Shown: one piece after another, positions 18,616 to 27,441 of the stretch | How the letters are laid out: the number at the start of each line of letters is the position of its first letter | How positions within the stretch are numbered: position 1 is the first letter of the stretch | Assembly (NCBI RefSeq): GCF_016811995.1 | Contig: NZ_CP069159.1 | Location: 744,001 to 808,000, forward strand | Reading direction: 5' to 3' | DNA length: 64,000 nucleotides | From: Citrobacter sp. R56 | Lineage (GTDB): Bacteria; Pseudomonadota; Gammaproteobacteria; Enterobacterales; Enterobacteriaceae | Made by a program: the position numbers and the translations under genes | The notes under the pieces: model-generated | Told to the model about the DNA's origin: nothing | Databases searched by the model: none | The model's input: the letters and a program-made list of their open reading frames with translations, nothing else

Positions 18616-19275
18616 ATGACGCAGGATGAACTGAAAAAAGCAGTAGGATGGGCGGCACTTCAGTATGTACAACCCGGAACCATTGTAGGAGTAGGGACAG
18701 GCTCAACCGCCGCGCACTTTATTGATGCGCTGGGTACAATGAAAGGCCAGATTGAAGGCGCAGTGTCCAGTTCGGATGCGTCCACTGAAAAACTCAAAAG
18801 CCTTGGCATTCATGTTTTTGATCTTAACGAAGTGGACAGCCTGGGTGTCTACGTTGACGGCGCGGATGAAATTAACGGCCACATGCAGATGATCAAAGGC
18901 GGTGGTGCGGCGTTAACCCGTGAGAAGATTATTGCCTCGGTGGCGAAGAAATTCATTTGTATCGCGGATGCCTCCAAAGAGGTGGATATTCTGGGGCGTT
19001 TCCCACTGCCGGTAGAAGTGATCCCGATGGCGCGTAGCGCCGTTGCACGCCAGTTAGTGAAGCTCGGCGGCCGTCCGGAATATCGTCAGGGTGTGGTGAC
19101 CGATAACGGCAACGTGATCCTCGACGTACACGGCATGGAGATCATCGACCCTATCGCGATGGAAAATGCCATCAACGCGATCCCTGGCGTGGTGACTGTC
19201 GGTCTGTTTGCCAACCGTGGTGCGGATGTTGCGCTGATTGGCACCGCTGACGGTGTGAAAACCATCGTGAAATAA
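18616..19275 (+). CDS. rpiA: Ribose-5-phosphate isomerase A
   Basis: Interconverts ribose 5-phosphate and ribulose 5-phosphate. The start ATG 18616 gives 219 residues beginning [10 protein letters not shown]; the frame is open 12 codons further upstream but those residues are not conserved. Landmarks are [13 protein letters not shown] near residue 24, VDGADEI near 81 and [12 protein letters not shown] near 92, which hold the substrate and catalytic carboxylate residues. It is divergent from argP, with a hairpin after the stop. Confidence 0.97.
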   Translation: MTQDELKKAVGWAALQYVQPGTIVGVGTGSTAAHFIDALGTMKGQIEGAVSSSDASTEKLKSLGIHVFDLNEVDSLGVYVDGADEINGHMQMIKGGGAALTREKIIASVAKKFICIADASKEVDILGRFPLPVEVIPMARSAVARQLVKLGGRPEYRQGVVTDNGNVILDVHGMEIIDPIAMENAINAIPGVVTVGLFANRGADVALIGTADGVKTIVK

Positions 19276-19280
19276 TCTGA

Positions 19281-19300
19281 CAGGGGAACCGCTTCCCCTG
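19281..19300 (+). terminator. Hairpin after rpiA
   Basis: CAGGGGAA, CCGC, TTCCCCTG, an eight-pair stem. The T-tract comes late (TGAAAAAATTTT), so termination efficiency is uncertain. Confidence 0.6.
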
Positions 19301-19324
19301 TGAAAAAATTTTCGGTAGGGCAAA

Positions 19325-19346
19325 TTTGGTGACATGTATCACGTTT
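19325..19346 (+). promoter_or_regulatory. CRP-like site upstream of serA
   Basis: GGTGA, six bases, TCACG at 19328-19343 fits the CRP half-site spacing. CRP involvement at a serA promoter is known in E. coli. The remaining 200 bases up to serA hold no gene. Confidence 0.5.
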
Positions 19347-19542
19347 AGAATGTTGCCCTGCCGATCTCGCTAAACTCCCGGTACTTCCCAGCATTTTCCT
19401 CTGTTATTTCCTGCCGAATGATATGTCCTCAGAATGGCGACGCAAACGTTCATATTGCCGCGATAGTTTTTTTTGATATGTTGAAGGCGGATGCAAATCC
19501 ACACACACAACATCAGATTGATAAAAAGACAGGGTCGGGGAA

Positions 19543-20775
19543 ATGGCAAAGGTATCGCTGGAGAAAGACAAAATTAAATTTCTGCTGGTTGAAGGCGTGC
19601 ACCAACGTGCACTGGAAAGCCTTCGCGCAGCAGGTTATACCAACATCGAATTCCATAAAGGCGCTCTGGATGCTGAGCAACTGAAAGAATCGATCCGTGA
19701 TGCCCACTTCATTGGCCTGCGATCCCGTACTCATCTGACAGAAGAGGTGATTGAAGCGGCAGAGAAACTGGTGGCGATTGGCTGTTTCTGCATCGGCACC
19801 AACCAGGTCGATCTGAGCGCGGCGTCAAAACGCGGGATCCCCGTGTTTAACGCGCCATTCTCAAATACCCGTTCTGTCGCAGAACTGGTGATTGGTGAGC
19901 TACTTCTGCTGCTTCGCGGCGTACCGGAGGCAAATGCCAAAGCGCACCGTGGCGTCTGGAACAAACTGGCATCAGGCTCTTTTGAAGCGCGTGGCAAAAA
20001 ACTGGGCATCATTGGTTACGGTCATATCGGTACTCAGTTGGGTATTCTGGCGGAGTCGCTGGGGATGCATGTCTACTTCTATGACATTGAAAACAAATTA
20101 CCGCTGGGTAATGCGACTCAGGTTCAGCACCTCTCGGATCTGCTGAACATGAGCGATGTCGTGAGCTTGCACGTACCGGAAAACGCCTCGACCAAAAACA
20201 TGATGGGTGCGAAAGAGATCGCGTTGATGAAGCCGGGTGCACTGCTGATCAACGCCGCTCGTGGCACGGTCGTGGATATTCCGGCACTGTGCGATGCGCT
20301 GGCAACCAAACATCTGGCGGGTGCCGCGATCGACGTCTTCCCGACGGAGCCGGCAACCAATAGTGATCCTTTCACCTCACCTCTGTGTGAGTTCGACAAC
20401 GTGATCCTGACCCCGCACATTGGTGGCTCAACCCAGGAAGCGCAGGAAAATATCGGTCTTGAAGTTGCAGGTAAACTGACGAAATATTCTGACAATGGCT
20501 CCACGCTTTCTGCGGTTAACTTCCCGGAAGTGTCGCTACCGTTGCACGGTGGCCGCCGTCTGATGCACATCCACGAAAACCGTCCAGGCGTATTAACTGC
20601 GCTTAACCAAATTTTTGCTGAGCAGGGCGTCAACATTGCGGCGCAATATCTGCAAACCTCTGCCCAAGTGGGTTATGTGGTCATTGATATTGAAGCCGAT
20701 GAAGATGTGGCAGAGAAAGCGCTGCTGGCGATGAAGGCGCTCCCGGGCACCATTCGCGCGCGTTTGTTGTACTAA
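19543..20775 (+). CDS. serA: D-3-phosphoglycerate dehydrogenase
   Basis: First step of serine biosynthesis: oxidises 3-phosphoglycerate with NAD+, inhibited by serine. The 410 residues are full length. A substrate domain flanks a Rossmann domain with GIIGYGHIGTQLGI near residue 157. Active-site elements NAARGTVVD near 238 and the catalytic histidine in LTPHIGGSTQEA near 292 are present. A C-terminal ACT domain (residues 335-410) provides the serine site. In E. coli it is Lrp-activated. A hairpin follows the stop. Confidence 0.98.
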   Translation: MAKVSLEKDKIKFLLVEGVHQRALESLRAAGYTNIEFHKGALDAEQLKESIRDAHFIGLRSRTHLTEEVIEAAEKLVAIGCFCIGTNQVDLSAASKRGIPVFNAPFSNTRSVAELVIGELLLLLRGVPEANAKAHRGVWNKLASGSFEARGKKLGIIGYGHIGTQLGILAESLGMHVYFYDIENKLPLGNATQVQHLSDLLNMSDVVSLHVPENASTKNMMGAKEIALMKPGALLINAARGTVVDIPALCDALATKHLAGAAIDVFPTEPATNSDPFTSPLCEFDNVILTPHIGGSTQEAQENIGLEVAGKLTKYSDNGSTLSAVNFPEVSLPLHGGRRLMHIHENRPGVLTALNQIFAEQGVNIAAQYLQTSAQVGYVVIDIEADEDVAEKALLAMKALPGTIRARLLY

Positions 20776-20788
20776 TTTACCTGTCCTG

Positions 20789-20816
20789 CCCGGTGGCGCT
20801 ATGCTACCGGGCCTTA
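20789..20816 (+). terminator. Terminator-like hairpin after serA
   Basis: GCCCGGTGGC and GCTACCGGGC pair with one G-T pair around a five-base loop, followed by CTTATTTC. Confidence 0.65.
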
Positions 20817-21032
20817 TTTCGTGTGGGCATCCACACCGTAGTCCCGGCCAGGCAAAGACGTCTCCCGGTTAGGATGAACATCCCTGAGTCGTTTCCAGCC
20901 GCAGTTGAGTCCTCTTGCAACATATACATCCTGTTTACGAGCGTTGCCGCAATCGGTGATTAAAGGCGTTGTGGTACGTTGAGTATCAAAAAAAGGAATT
21001 TACGATGGGGCTTCAGCATAGGGCTGAAACGG

Positions 21033-21178
21033 AAAAGCCCCTACCGTAGCAGGGGCTTAAAAAAGGAAAGGGACGATGATGAGATACGTCATCATGCTGC
21101 TAATCCTGTTAATCATAGCCTACCCAGCATATTAACAGAGAGGAAGCAGGAGGGAGGTTCGCCTCCCTCACCCTTTAC
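21033..21178 (-). ncRNA. sibC: Sib-type antisense RNA (RygC/SibC-like antitoxin)
   Basis: An antisense transcript of about 146 bases fully covering the tiny toxin gene ibs. Its predicted start at about 21178 lies seven bases after a -10 box. The RNA opens with GGTAAAGGGTGAGGGAGG and a GC-rich hairpin (GAGGGAGG, GCGAA-type loop, CCTCCCTC). It ends at a terminator made of AAGCCCCT and AGGGGCTT followed by TTTTCC (minus strand, near 21033). Position between serA and fau matches SibC in E. coli. In that system the RNA base-pairs with ibs mRNA and blocks toxin synthesis. The exact ends are inferred. Confidence 0.82.
21076..21135 (+). CDS. ibsC: Ibs-family small hydrophobic toxin (type I toxin-antitoxin)
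   Basis: A 19-codon gene encoding MMRYVIMLLILLIIAYPAY, a single very hydrophobic helix with one positive residue near the N-terminus. That is the pattern and length of E. coli Ibs toxins, which insert into and depolarise the inner membrane when overproduced. A ribosome site (AAAGGAAAGGGACG) precedes the double ATG. The gene lies between serA and fau, exactly where E. coli carries ibsC, and is covered by the antisense Sib RNA. Composition is unlike the surrounding genes but typical of this family. I am confident of the family, less so of the paralogue letter. Confidence 0.85.
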   Translation: MMRYVIMLLILLIIAYPAY

Positions 21179-21183
21179 CGAGG

Positions 21184-21212
21184 AATTTAGGTCAAAAAAA
21201 AAGCGGTGTCAA
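21184..21212 (-). promoter_or_regulatory. Sigma-70 promoter of the Sib antisense RNA
   Basis: On the minus strand TTGACA (21212-21207), a 17-base spacer containing nine T, then TAAATT (21189-21184). The -35 hexamer is perfect and physically overlaps the TGA stop of fau at 21209-21211. Strong constitutive antitoxin transcription is expected. Confidence 0.8.
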
Positions 21213-21823
21213 TGGGAAGAAAACGGCGGCCATTCCCACACTTTCGACGGTGTTACTACAGCCGGTAAGGGAATATCCCACTCTTCAACCGGCAGTTTTT
21301 CGACTAACTGACAGTCATGGGCATAGCCCACCGGTTGGATCCCGTGTTGCCGCCAGTTCTGCAATGTCCGGTCATAAAATCCGCCACCCATACCCAGACG
21401 CTGCCCCTCTTCGTCAAACGCCACTAACGGCGTTACCAACACATCCAGTTGCGCAAGCGGCAATACGTCGCGCACATCCAGTTTCGGCTCCTGAATCTTC
21501 AGGCGATTGGTGACCAGTTCGCTTTGGGGGTGATAGTGCAGAAACAATAAATTGCCGGGACTAAACGGGTGCAGGACCGGGAGATAAACACGTTTACCTG
21601 CTCGCCAGAGTTGTTCGATCAGCGGTTGAGTGTCGAGTTCGCCATCGAATGAGAGAAATAACGCGACAGTGTGCGCCATTACTATCGGTGGGTAAGCAAG
21701 CATTCTGTTCGCGGCATGCTGGCCGAAATGGGTTTGCTGCTGAGGGGTCAGTGCCCGTCTACGTTGGCGTATTAGCTGGCGGATTTCTTGTCGGGATAAA
21801 GAGAGTTCGGGAAGTTGTGTCAT
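21209..21823 (-). CDS. fau: 5-formyltetrahydrofolate cyclo-ligase
   Basis: Converts 5-formyl-tetrahydrofolate to 5,10-methenyl-tetrahydrofolate with ATP, salvaging a dead-end folate. It has 204 residues with the N-terminal basic helix IRQLIRQRRRAL, the family's nucleotide and folate sites around RLGMGGGFYDRTL near residue 140, and VTPLVAFDEEGQ just before. It is the former YgfA. It follows the 6S RNA gene on the same strand, from which it is co-transcribed in E. coli. Confidence 0.95.
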   Translation of the reverse strand: MTQLPELSLSRQEIRQLIRQRRRALTPQQQTHFGQHAANRMLAYPPIVMAHTVALFLSFDGELDTQPLIEQLWRAGKRVYLPVLHPFSPGNLLFLHYHPQSELVTNRLKIQEPKLDVRDVLPLAQLDVLVTPLVAFDEEGQRLGMGGGFYDRTLQNWRQHGIQPVGYAHDCQLVEKLPVEEWDIPLPAVVTPSKVWEWPPFSSH

Positions 21824-21841
21824 AGCTGTTGGTAGGTAGAA

Positions 21842-22026
21842 GGGAATCTCCGAGATGCCGCCGCAGGCTGTAACCCTTGAACCCTTGGTTCAAGGTGAAT
21901 GCGTCGTCACAGTTTTAAGGCTTCTCGGACGGACCGAGCATGCTCACCAACCGTGGAGCGCCACATTCTTGTGGTATGAAATATCGGCTCAGGGGACTGG
22001 CCCGCTTGCAAACATCTCAGAGAAAT
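21842..22026 (-). ncRNA. ssrS: 6S RNA
   Basis: Binds sigma-70 RNA polymerase holoenzyme in stationary phase and mimics an open promoter. The minus strand matches E. coli 6S RNA almost base for base: it begins ATTTCTCTGAGATGTT, contains CGGGCCAGTCCCCTGAGCC and the AGCATGCTCGGTCCGTCCGA element, and ends ATCTCGGAGATTCCC. The complementary ends form the closing stem and a large central bubble is retained. Predicted length is 185 bases, near the 183-184 of E. coli. It lies just upstream of fau. Confidence 0.97.
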
Positions 22027-22067
22027 TTTGTCTTCACGGTCACTCTACCATAGTAAACCGAAAAGTG

Positions 22068-22463
<396 letters not shown>

Positions 22464-22563
22464 CTATAGCTACCCTGGTATGAAGATACAAGCCCTTTTC
22501 TGGTTCACCAGGGTCCAAAGTGGTAGCATATCATGAATATCCTCCCTTTGATGACGAATGCTT

Positions 22564-23142
22564 ATGTCTATACAGAACGAAATGCCTGGTTACACCGAAA
22601 TGAACCAGTTTTTGAACCAACAAGGGGCTGGATTGACCCCAGCCGAAATGCACGGTTTGATAAGCGGGATGATTTGTGGCGGCAACAACGACAGCTCCTG
22701 GCAGCCGCTGCTTCATGACCTGACAAACGAAGGTCTGGCCTTTGGTCATGAACTGGCGCAAGCATTGCGTAAAATGCACGCCGCGACCAGCGATGCGCTG
22801 GAAGATGACGGCTTTCTTTTTCAGCTTTTTCTGCCTGAAGGAGACGACGTCAGCGTGTTCGATCGCGCCGATGCGCTGGCAGGTTGGGTCAACCACTTTT
22901 TGCTCGGACTTGGCGTCACACAGCCTAAGCTCGACAAAGTGACGGGTGAAACCGGCGAGGCAATTGACGATCTGCGCAACATCGCGCAGTTGGGCTATGA
23001 CGAAGACGAAGATCAGGAAGAGCTGGAGATGTCGCTCGAAGAGATCATCGAATATGTGCGTGTTGCGGCGCTGCTGTGCCACGACACCTTTACGCGTCAG
23101 CAGCCAACCGCGCCGGAAGTGCGCAAACCGACCCTGCACTAA
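22564..23142 (+). CDS. ygfB: UPF0149 family protein YgfB
   Basis: A 192-residue, all-helical acidic protein of the YecA/YgfB family (UPF0149). The start [10 protein letters not shown] at 22564 is preferred over two codons further upstream because it gives the E. coli length. The conserved core [14 protein letters not shown] lies near residue 25, and an acidic run ([10 protein letters not shown]) near 150. In Pseudomonas a YgfB homologue modulates beta-lactamase expression; no biochemical role is established in enterics. It heads ygfB-pepP-ubiH-ubiI, with pepP 25 bases downstream. Confidence 0.92.
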   Translation: MSIQNEMPGYTEMNQFLNQQGAGLTPAEMHGLISGMICGGNNDSSWQPLLHDLTNEGLAFGHELAQALRKMHAATSDALEDDGFLFQLFLPEGDDVSVFDRADALAGWVNHFLLGLGVTQPKLDKVTGETGEAIDDLRNIAQLGYDEDEDQEELEMSLEEIIEYVRVAALLCHDTFTRQQPTAPEVRKPTLH

Positions 23143-23167
23143 GAACGAAAACGCCAAGGAGAGTGTT

Positions 23168-24493
23168 ATGAGCGAACTATCCCTGCAAGAATACCTGCGT
23201 CGTCGCCAGGCATTGCTGGCGCAAATGCCGCCAGGCAGCGCGGCGCTGATTTTCGCCGCGCCAGAAGCGACGCGTAGCGCGGACAGTGAATATCCGTATC
23301 GCCAAAGCAGCGACTTCTGGTATTTCACCGGTTTTAATGAACCGGAAGCTGTGCTGGTGCTGATTAAAAGCGATGACACTCATAACCACAGCGTTTTGTT
23401 TAACCGGGTTCGCGACCTGACTGCGGAGATCTGGTTTGGCCGTCGTCTTGGGCAGGATGCCGCACCAGAAAAGCTGGGCGTGGATCGTGCGCTGGCGTTC
23501 AGCGAAATCAACCAGCAACTCTTCCAACTGCTTAATGGCCTGGATGTGGTGTATCACGCGCAAGGCGAATATGCCTGGGCGGATGAGATTGTCTTTACCG
23601 CACTGGATAAGTTGCGCAAAGGGTCGCGTCAGAATCTGAAAGCACCTGCGACGCTCACCGACTGGCGTCCGATGGTGCATGAGATGCGCCTGTTTAAATC
23701 AGCGGAAGAAATCGCCGTGATGCGACGCGCCGGAGAGATCAGCGCGCTGGCGCACACGCGGTCGATGGAGAAATGCCGTCCGGGCATGTTTGAGTATCAA
23801 CTGGAAGGGGAGATTCACCACGAATTTACGCGTCACGGCGCGCGTTATCCTTCCTATAACACCATAGTTGGCAGCGGCGAAAATGGCTGCATCCTGCATT
23901 ACACCGAAAATGAAAGTGAAATGCGCGATGGCTCGTTGGTGTTGATTGACGCCGGATGCGAATACAAAGGGTATGCCGGGGATATCACACGAACCTTCCC
24001 GGTCAACGGCAAGTTCACGCCTGCCCAGCGCGAGATCTACGACATTGTGCTGGCGTCGCTGGAAACCAGTTTGCGTCTGTATCGCCCAGGCACCTCCATT
24101 CAGGAAGTGACCGGCGAGGTGGTACGCATTATGGTAACCGGCCTGGTGAAACTGGGCATCCTGAAGGGCGAAATCGATCAACTGATCGCCGATAACGCCC
24201 ATCGACCTTTCTTTATGCATGGCCTGAGTCACTGGCTGGGGCTGGATGTGCATGATGTCGGTACATATGGCAAGGATCGCTCCCGTCCGCTTGAGCCGGG
24301 TATGGTTCTGACCGTGGAGCCTGGTCTCTACATCGCGCCGGATGCCGACGTACCGGAAGCGTATCGCGGTATTGGTATCCGAATTGAAGACGACATCGTC
24401 ATCACACAAACCGGTAACGAAAACCTGACCGCCAGCGTAGTGAAAAAAGCCGACGACATCGAAGCCTTAATGGCTGCGGCGCGTCAACAATGA
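23168..24493 (+). CDS. pepP: Xaa-Pro aminopeptidase (aminopeptidase P)
   Basis: A manganese-dependent cytoplasmic peptidase that removes the N-terminal residue before proline. The true start is ATG 23168 (MSELSLQEYL), giving 441 residues; the frame is open upstream only as an overlap with ygfB. The C-terminal pita-bread domain carries the dinuclear metal ligands in VLIDAGCEYKGYAGDITR near residue 255, MHGLSHWLGLDVHDVG near 350, VEPGLYIAP near 380 and GIRIEDDIVI near 404. Its last codons overlap ubiH by four bases. Confidence 0.97.
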   Translation: MSELSLQEYLRRRQALLAQMPPGSAALIFAAPEATRSADSEYPYRQSSDFWYFTGFNEPEAVLVLIKSDDTHNHSVLFNRVRDLTAEIWFGRRLGQDAAPEKLGVDRALAFSEINQQLFQLLNGLDVVYHAQGEYAWADEIVFTALDKLRKGSRQNLKAPATLTDWRPMVHEMRLFKSAEEIAVMRRAGEISALAHTRSMEKCRPGMFEYQLEGEIHHEFTRHGARYPSYNTIVGSGENGCILHYTENESEMRDGSLVLIDAGCEYKGYAGDITRTFPVNGKFTPAQREIYDIVLASLETSLRLYRPGTSIQEVTGEVVRIMVTGLVKLGILKGEIDQLIADNAHRPFFMHGLSHWLGLDVHDVGTYGKDRSRPLEPGMVLTVEPGLYIAPDADVPEAYRGIGIRIEDDIVITQTGNENLTASVVKKADDIEALMAAARQQ

Positions 24494-25668
24494 GCGTGAT
24501 TATCGTAGGCGGCGGGATGGCCGGGGCGACGCTGGCGCTGGCAATATCTCAGTTGAGTCATGGCAAGTTGCCGGTGCATCTGATTGAAGCGACGGCGCCT
24601 GAAGCACAGGATCACCCGGGTTTCGACGCCCGGGCGATCGCCCTGGCGGCAGGCACCTGTCAGCAACTGGCGCGGATGGGTATCTGGCAGGCGATCGCCG
24701 ATTGCGCAACGGCCATCAATACCGTTCACGTTAGCGATCGCGGGCATGCCGGGTTTGTGACTCTGGATGCGCAAGATTATCGTATTGCGGCGTTAGGGCA
24801 GGTCGTTGAGTTGCACGATGTCGGTCAGCGCTTGTTCGGGCTGTTGCGCAAAGCGCCGGGCGTGACGTTGTATTGCCCCGCTCGCGTCGCCACGGTCTCG
24901 CGCACGCAGGAACAGGTCAATGTCACGCTGGAAAACGGTGATGTGATTACCGGCGACGTTCTGGTTGCGGCTGATGGTACGCGTTCTGCGTTGGCAACGG
25001 CCTGCGGTGTGGACTGGCAGCAAACGCCATACGAACAGTTAGCGGTGATCGCCAACGTGGCTGTCTCTGTGCCCCATGAAGGTCGTGCGTTTGAGCGCTT
25101 TACCCAACATGGTCCACTGGCGATGTTGCCCATGTCCGGGGAGCGTTGCTCACTGGTGTGGTGCCATCCGCTTGAGCGGCGTGATGAGGTGATGGCCTGG
25201 TCTGATGAACAGTTTTGCCGTGAATTGCAGAGCGCATTTGGCTGGCGACTGGGACGTATTACCCAGGCGGGGAAACGCAGTGTCTATCCGCTTTCGCTGA
25301 CGACGGCGGTCAAAGCCGTCACCCATCGTACCGTGCTGGTGGGAAATGCCGCGCAGACACTGCACCCTATCGCAGGACAAGGGTTTAATCTTGGATTACG
25401 CGATGTGATGAGCCTTGCCGAAACGCTGACCCAGGCATGGCAAGCAGGCGAAGACGTCGGCGAATATCGCGTGCTGTCGCGGTATCAACAACGTCGACAG
25501 GCAGACCGTGAAACAACAATTGGCGTGACGAACAGTCTGGTTTATCTGTTTGCTAATCACTGGGCGCCGCTGGTTGTCGGGCGCAATGTCGGGTTGATAG
25601 CAATGGAATTATTGACACCGGCACGCGATGTGCTGGCGGAGCGGACCCTGGGTTGGGTAGCGCGTTAA
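24490..25668 (+). CDS. ubiH: 2-octaprenyl-6-methoxyphenol hydroxylase
   Basis: A flavin monooxygenase of aerobic ubiquinone synthesis that hydroxylates C1 of the ring. The 392 residues match E. coli UbiH. The FAD-binding GGGMAGATLALAIS lies near residue 6, the DG motif AADGTRSALA near 158, and the second FAD motif LVGNAAQTLHPIAGQGFNLG near 280. The ATG overlaps the pepP stop (ATGA). A BIME repeat separates it from its paralogue ubiI. Confidence 0.96.
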   Translation: MSVIIVGGGMAGATLALAISQLSHGKLPVHLIEATAPEAQDHPGFDARAIALAAGTCQQLARMGIWQAIADCATAINTVHVSDRGHAGFVTLDAQDYRIAALGQVVELHDVGQRLFGLLRKAPGVTLYCPARVATVSRTQEQVNVTLENGDVITGDVLVAADGTRSALATACGVDWQQTPYEQLAVIANVAVSVPHEGRAFERFTQHGPLAMLPMSGERCSLVWCHPLERRDEVMAWSDEQFCRELQSAFGWRLGRITQAGKRSVYPLSLTTAVKAVTHRTVLVGNAAQTLHPIAGQGFNLGLRDVMSLAETLTQAWQAGEDVGEYRVLSRYQQRRQADRETTIGVTNSLVYLFANHWAPLVVGRNVGLIAMELLTPARDVLAERTLGWVAR

Positions 25669-25675
25669 ATATGAC

Positions 25676-25760
25676 CTGTAGGTCGGATAAGGTGAAGCCG
25701 CCATCCGGCAGGGTTACCCGCACAAATGCCTGATGGCGTTACGCTTATCAGGCCTACGGA
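25676..25760. repeat. BIME: two REP palindromes between ubiH and ubiI
   Basis: Two oppositely oriented REP sequences: GTAGGTCGGATAAGG...GCCGCCATCCGGCA and GCCTGATGGCGTTACGC...ATCAGGCCTAC. They are spaced by about 15 bases, the usual bacterial interspersed mosaic element layout. They may uncouple expression of the two hydroxylases. Confidence 0.85.
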
Positions 25761-25789
25761 TTACAGGTTTCGGTTTCGAGGAGCAAACA

Positions 25790-26992
25790 GTGCAAAGTGT
25801 TGATGTAGCTATTGTGGGTGGAGGCATGGTAGGTCTGGCCGTCGCCTGCGGCTTACAGGGTAGCGGTTTACGGGTCGCCGTGCTGGAACAGCATGTCCCT
25901 CAGCCACTGGAAAATGATGCTCCACCGGCGCTTCGCGTGTCGGCCATTAATGCTGCCAGCGAAAAATTGCTCACGCGTCTCGGCGTGTGGTCAGATATTG
26001 TTGCCCGTCGGGCCAGCTGCTATCACGGCATGGAAGTCTGGGACAAAGACAGCTTTGGACGCATTGCGTTCGATGATAAAAGTATGGGCTACAGCCATCT
26101 TGGGCATATCGTTGAAAATACGGTGATCCACTACGCTCTGTGGCAAAAAGCGCAGCAATCCTCGGATGTTACGCTGATGGCTCCTGCAGAACTGCAGCAG
26201 GTGGCCTGGGGGGAAAATGAAACGTTTCTGACCCTGAAAGACGGCACGATGTTAACCGCTCGCCTGGTGGTTGGGGCGGACGGCGCGAACTCCTGGCTGC
26301 GCAGCAAAGCCGATATTCCGCTGACTTTCTGGGACTATCGCCATCATGCGCTGGTCGCTACCATTCGTACCGAAGAGGCGCATGATGCCGTTGCTCGCCA
26401 GGCGTTTCATGGCGAGGGTATTCTCGCGTTTTTGCCCCTCGTCGACCCACATCTTTGCTCTATTGTCTGGTCGCTTTCGCCACAAGAGGCTGAGCGGATG
26501 CAACATGCGAGCGAAGAGGAATTCAACCGGGCATTGAATATTGCGTTTGATAACCGACTCGGGTTGTGTCGCGTGGAAAGCGAACGCCAGGTATTCCCGC
26601 TGACGGGGCGCTATGCGCGCCAGTTTGCCGCCCATCGTCTGGCACTGGTCGGCGATGCCGCCCACACCATCCATCCGCTGGCGGGGCAGGGGGTTAACCT
26701 CGGCTTTATGGATGCTGCGGAACTTATCGATGAACTGAAGCGTTTGCAGCGTCAGGGCAAAGATATCGGTCAGTATCTGTATTTGCGTCGTTACGAGCGT
26801 AGCCGTAAGCACAGTGCCGCCATGATGCTGGCAGGTATGCAAGGTTTTCGCGAGCTGTTTGCTGGGGAGAATCCAGCGAAAAAATTGCTGCGCGATATTG
26901 GTCTGAAACTGGCCGATACCCTCCCAGGAGTAAAACCGCAACTTATCCGTCAGGCTATGGGGTTGAATGATTTGCCTGAGTGGCTGCGCTAA
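25790..26992 (+). CDS. ubiI: 2-polyprenylphenol 6-hydroxylase
   Basis: A paralogue of UbiH that hydroxylates C5 of the ubiquinone ring aerobically (formerly VisC). The start is GTG 25790, ten bases after GAGGAG, giving the expected 400 residues; the open frame runs into the BIME upstream and is not coding there. FAD motifs are GGGMVGLAVACGL near residue 10, GADGANSWLR near 160 and LVGDAAHTIHPLAGQGVNLG near 285. It ends the ygfB-pepP-ubiH-ubiI series. Confidence 0.95.
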   Translation: MQSVDVAIVGGGMVGLAVACGLQGSGLRVAVLEQHVPQPLENDAPPALRVSAINAASEKLLTRLGVWSDIVARRASCYHGMEVWDKDSFGRIAFDDKSMGYSHLGHIVENTVIHYALWQKAQQSSDVTLMAPAELQQVAWGENETFLTLKDGTMLTARLVVGADGANSWLRSKADIPLTFWDYRHHALVATIRTEEAHDAVARQAFHGEGILAFLPLVDPHLCSIVWSLSPQEAERMQHASEEEFNRALNIAFDNRLGLCRVESERQVFPLTGRYARQFAAHRLALVGDAAHTIHPLAGQGVNLGFMDAAELIDELKRLQRQGKDIGQYLYLRRYERSRKHSAAMMLAGMQGFRELFAGENPAKKLLRDIGLKLADTLPGVKPQLIRQAMGLNDLPEWLR

Positions 26993-27080
26993 GAAATCCC
27001 TCCGCATCTAAGAGTTTGAGACCCGTCACACTTTCTTCTCCCGGCCTTCGCGCCGGGGGACTTACCTCATTTGAAATAAT

Positions 27081-27277
27081 CTAATTCCACGCTGTTTTTC
27101 GCATTAGATTTTTTTATATCACGATTTTCTCTCGTCTCGATTTTTGACATTTTTTTAGAATTTAATATCGATTAAATCGGTTTTTTGTACCTGTGATTTG
27201 TGTGTTATGGATTCGTTAATTATGTTTTTGGTTTTTTGTTCTGTGGTCTGCTTTGCCATTTTTTGGCATAAGCTAAT
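27081..27277 (+). promoter_or_regulatory. Regulatory region of gcvTHP with GcvA-type motifs
   Basis: Three CTAAT words occur at 27081-27085, 27103-27107 (reverse orientation) and 27273-27277, the core of GcvA sites in E. coli. The DNA around them is very AT-rich with T tracts, as expected where Lrp binds and bends. The whole gap 26993-27441 holds no gene. No glycine riboswitch structure is seen. Confidence 0.5.
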
Positions 27278-27335
27278 GTGATAGTTAATTTTACCTTATG
27301 GTTAAGCATCAGTTTCGGTGGTAAGTTCAATGGAA

Positions 27336-27351
27336 AAGAGAACGTTTGCGT
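27336..27351 (+). promoter_or_regulatory. PurR operator upstream of gcvT
   Basis: AAGAGAACGTTTGCGT agrees with 13 of 16 bases of the PurR consensus ACGCAAACGTTTGCGT. PurR repression of gcvTHP is established in E. coli and links glycine cleavage to purine demand. Confidence 0.72.
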
Positions 27352-27441
27352 TGAGGCCATAACGTGGCTTCGATGACGGGTTTCGTGGCGTAAATTTCAT
27401 CACGAAATGGTTGTAAGCCCTGCTTATTCAACGAGGAAAAG

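Noticed and set aside
18460-18672. A 70-codon minus-strand frame across the argP-rpiA gap.
   Set aside because: It overlaps both promoters and the rpiA start, and its product has no recognisable features.
26993-27441. A glycine riboswitch upstream of gcvT.
   Set aside because: No glycine-aptamer core or tandem structure is visible; GcvA and PurR motifs explain control.
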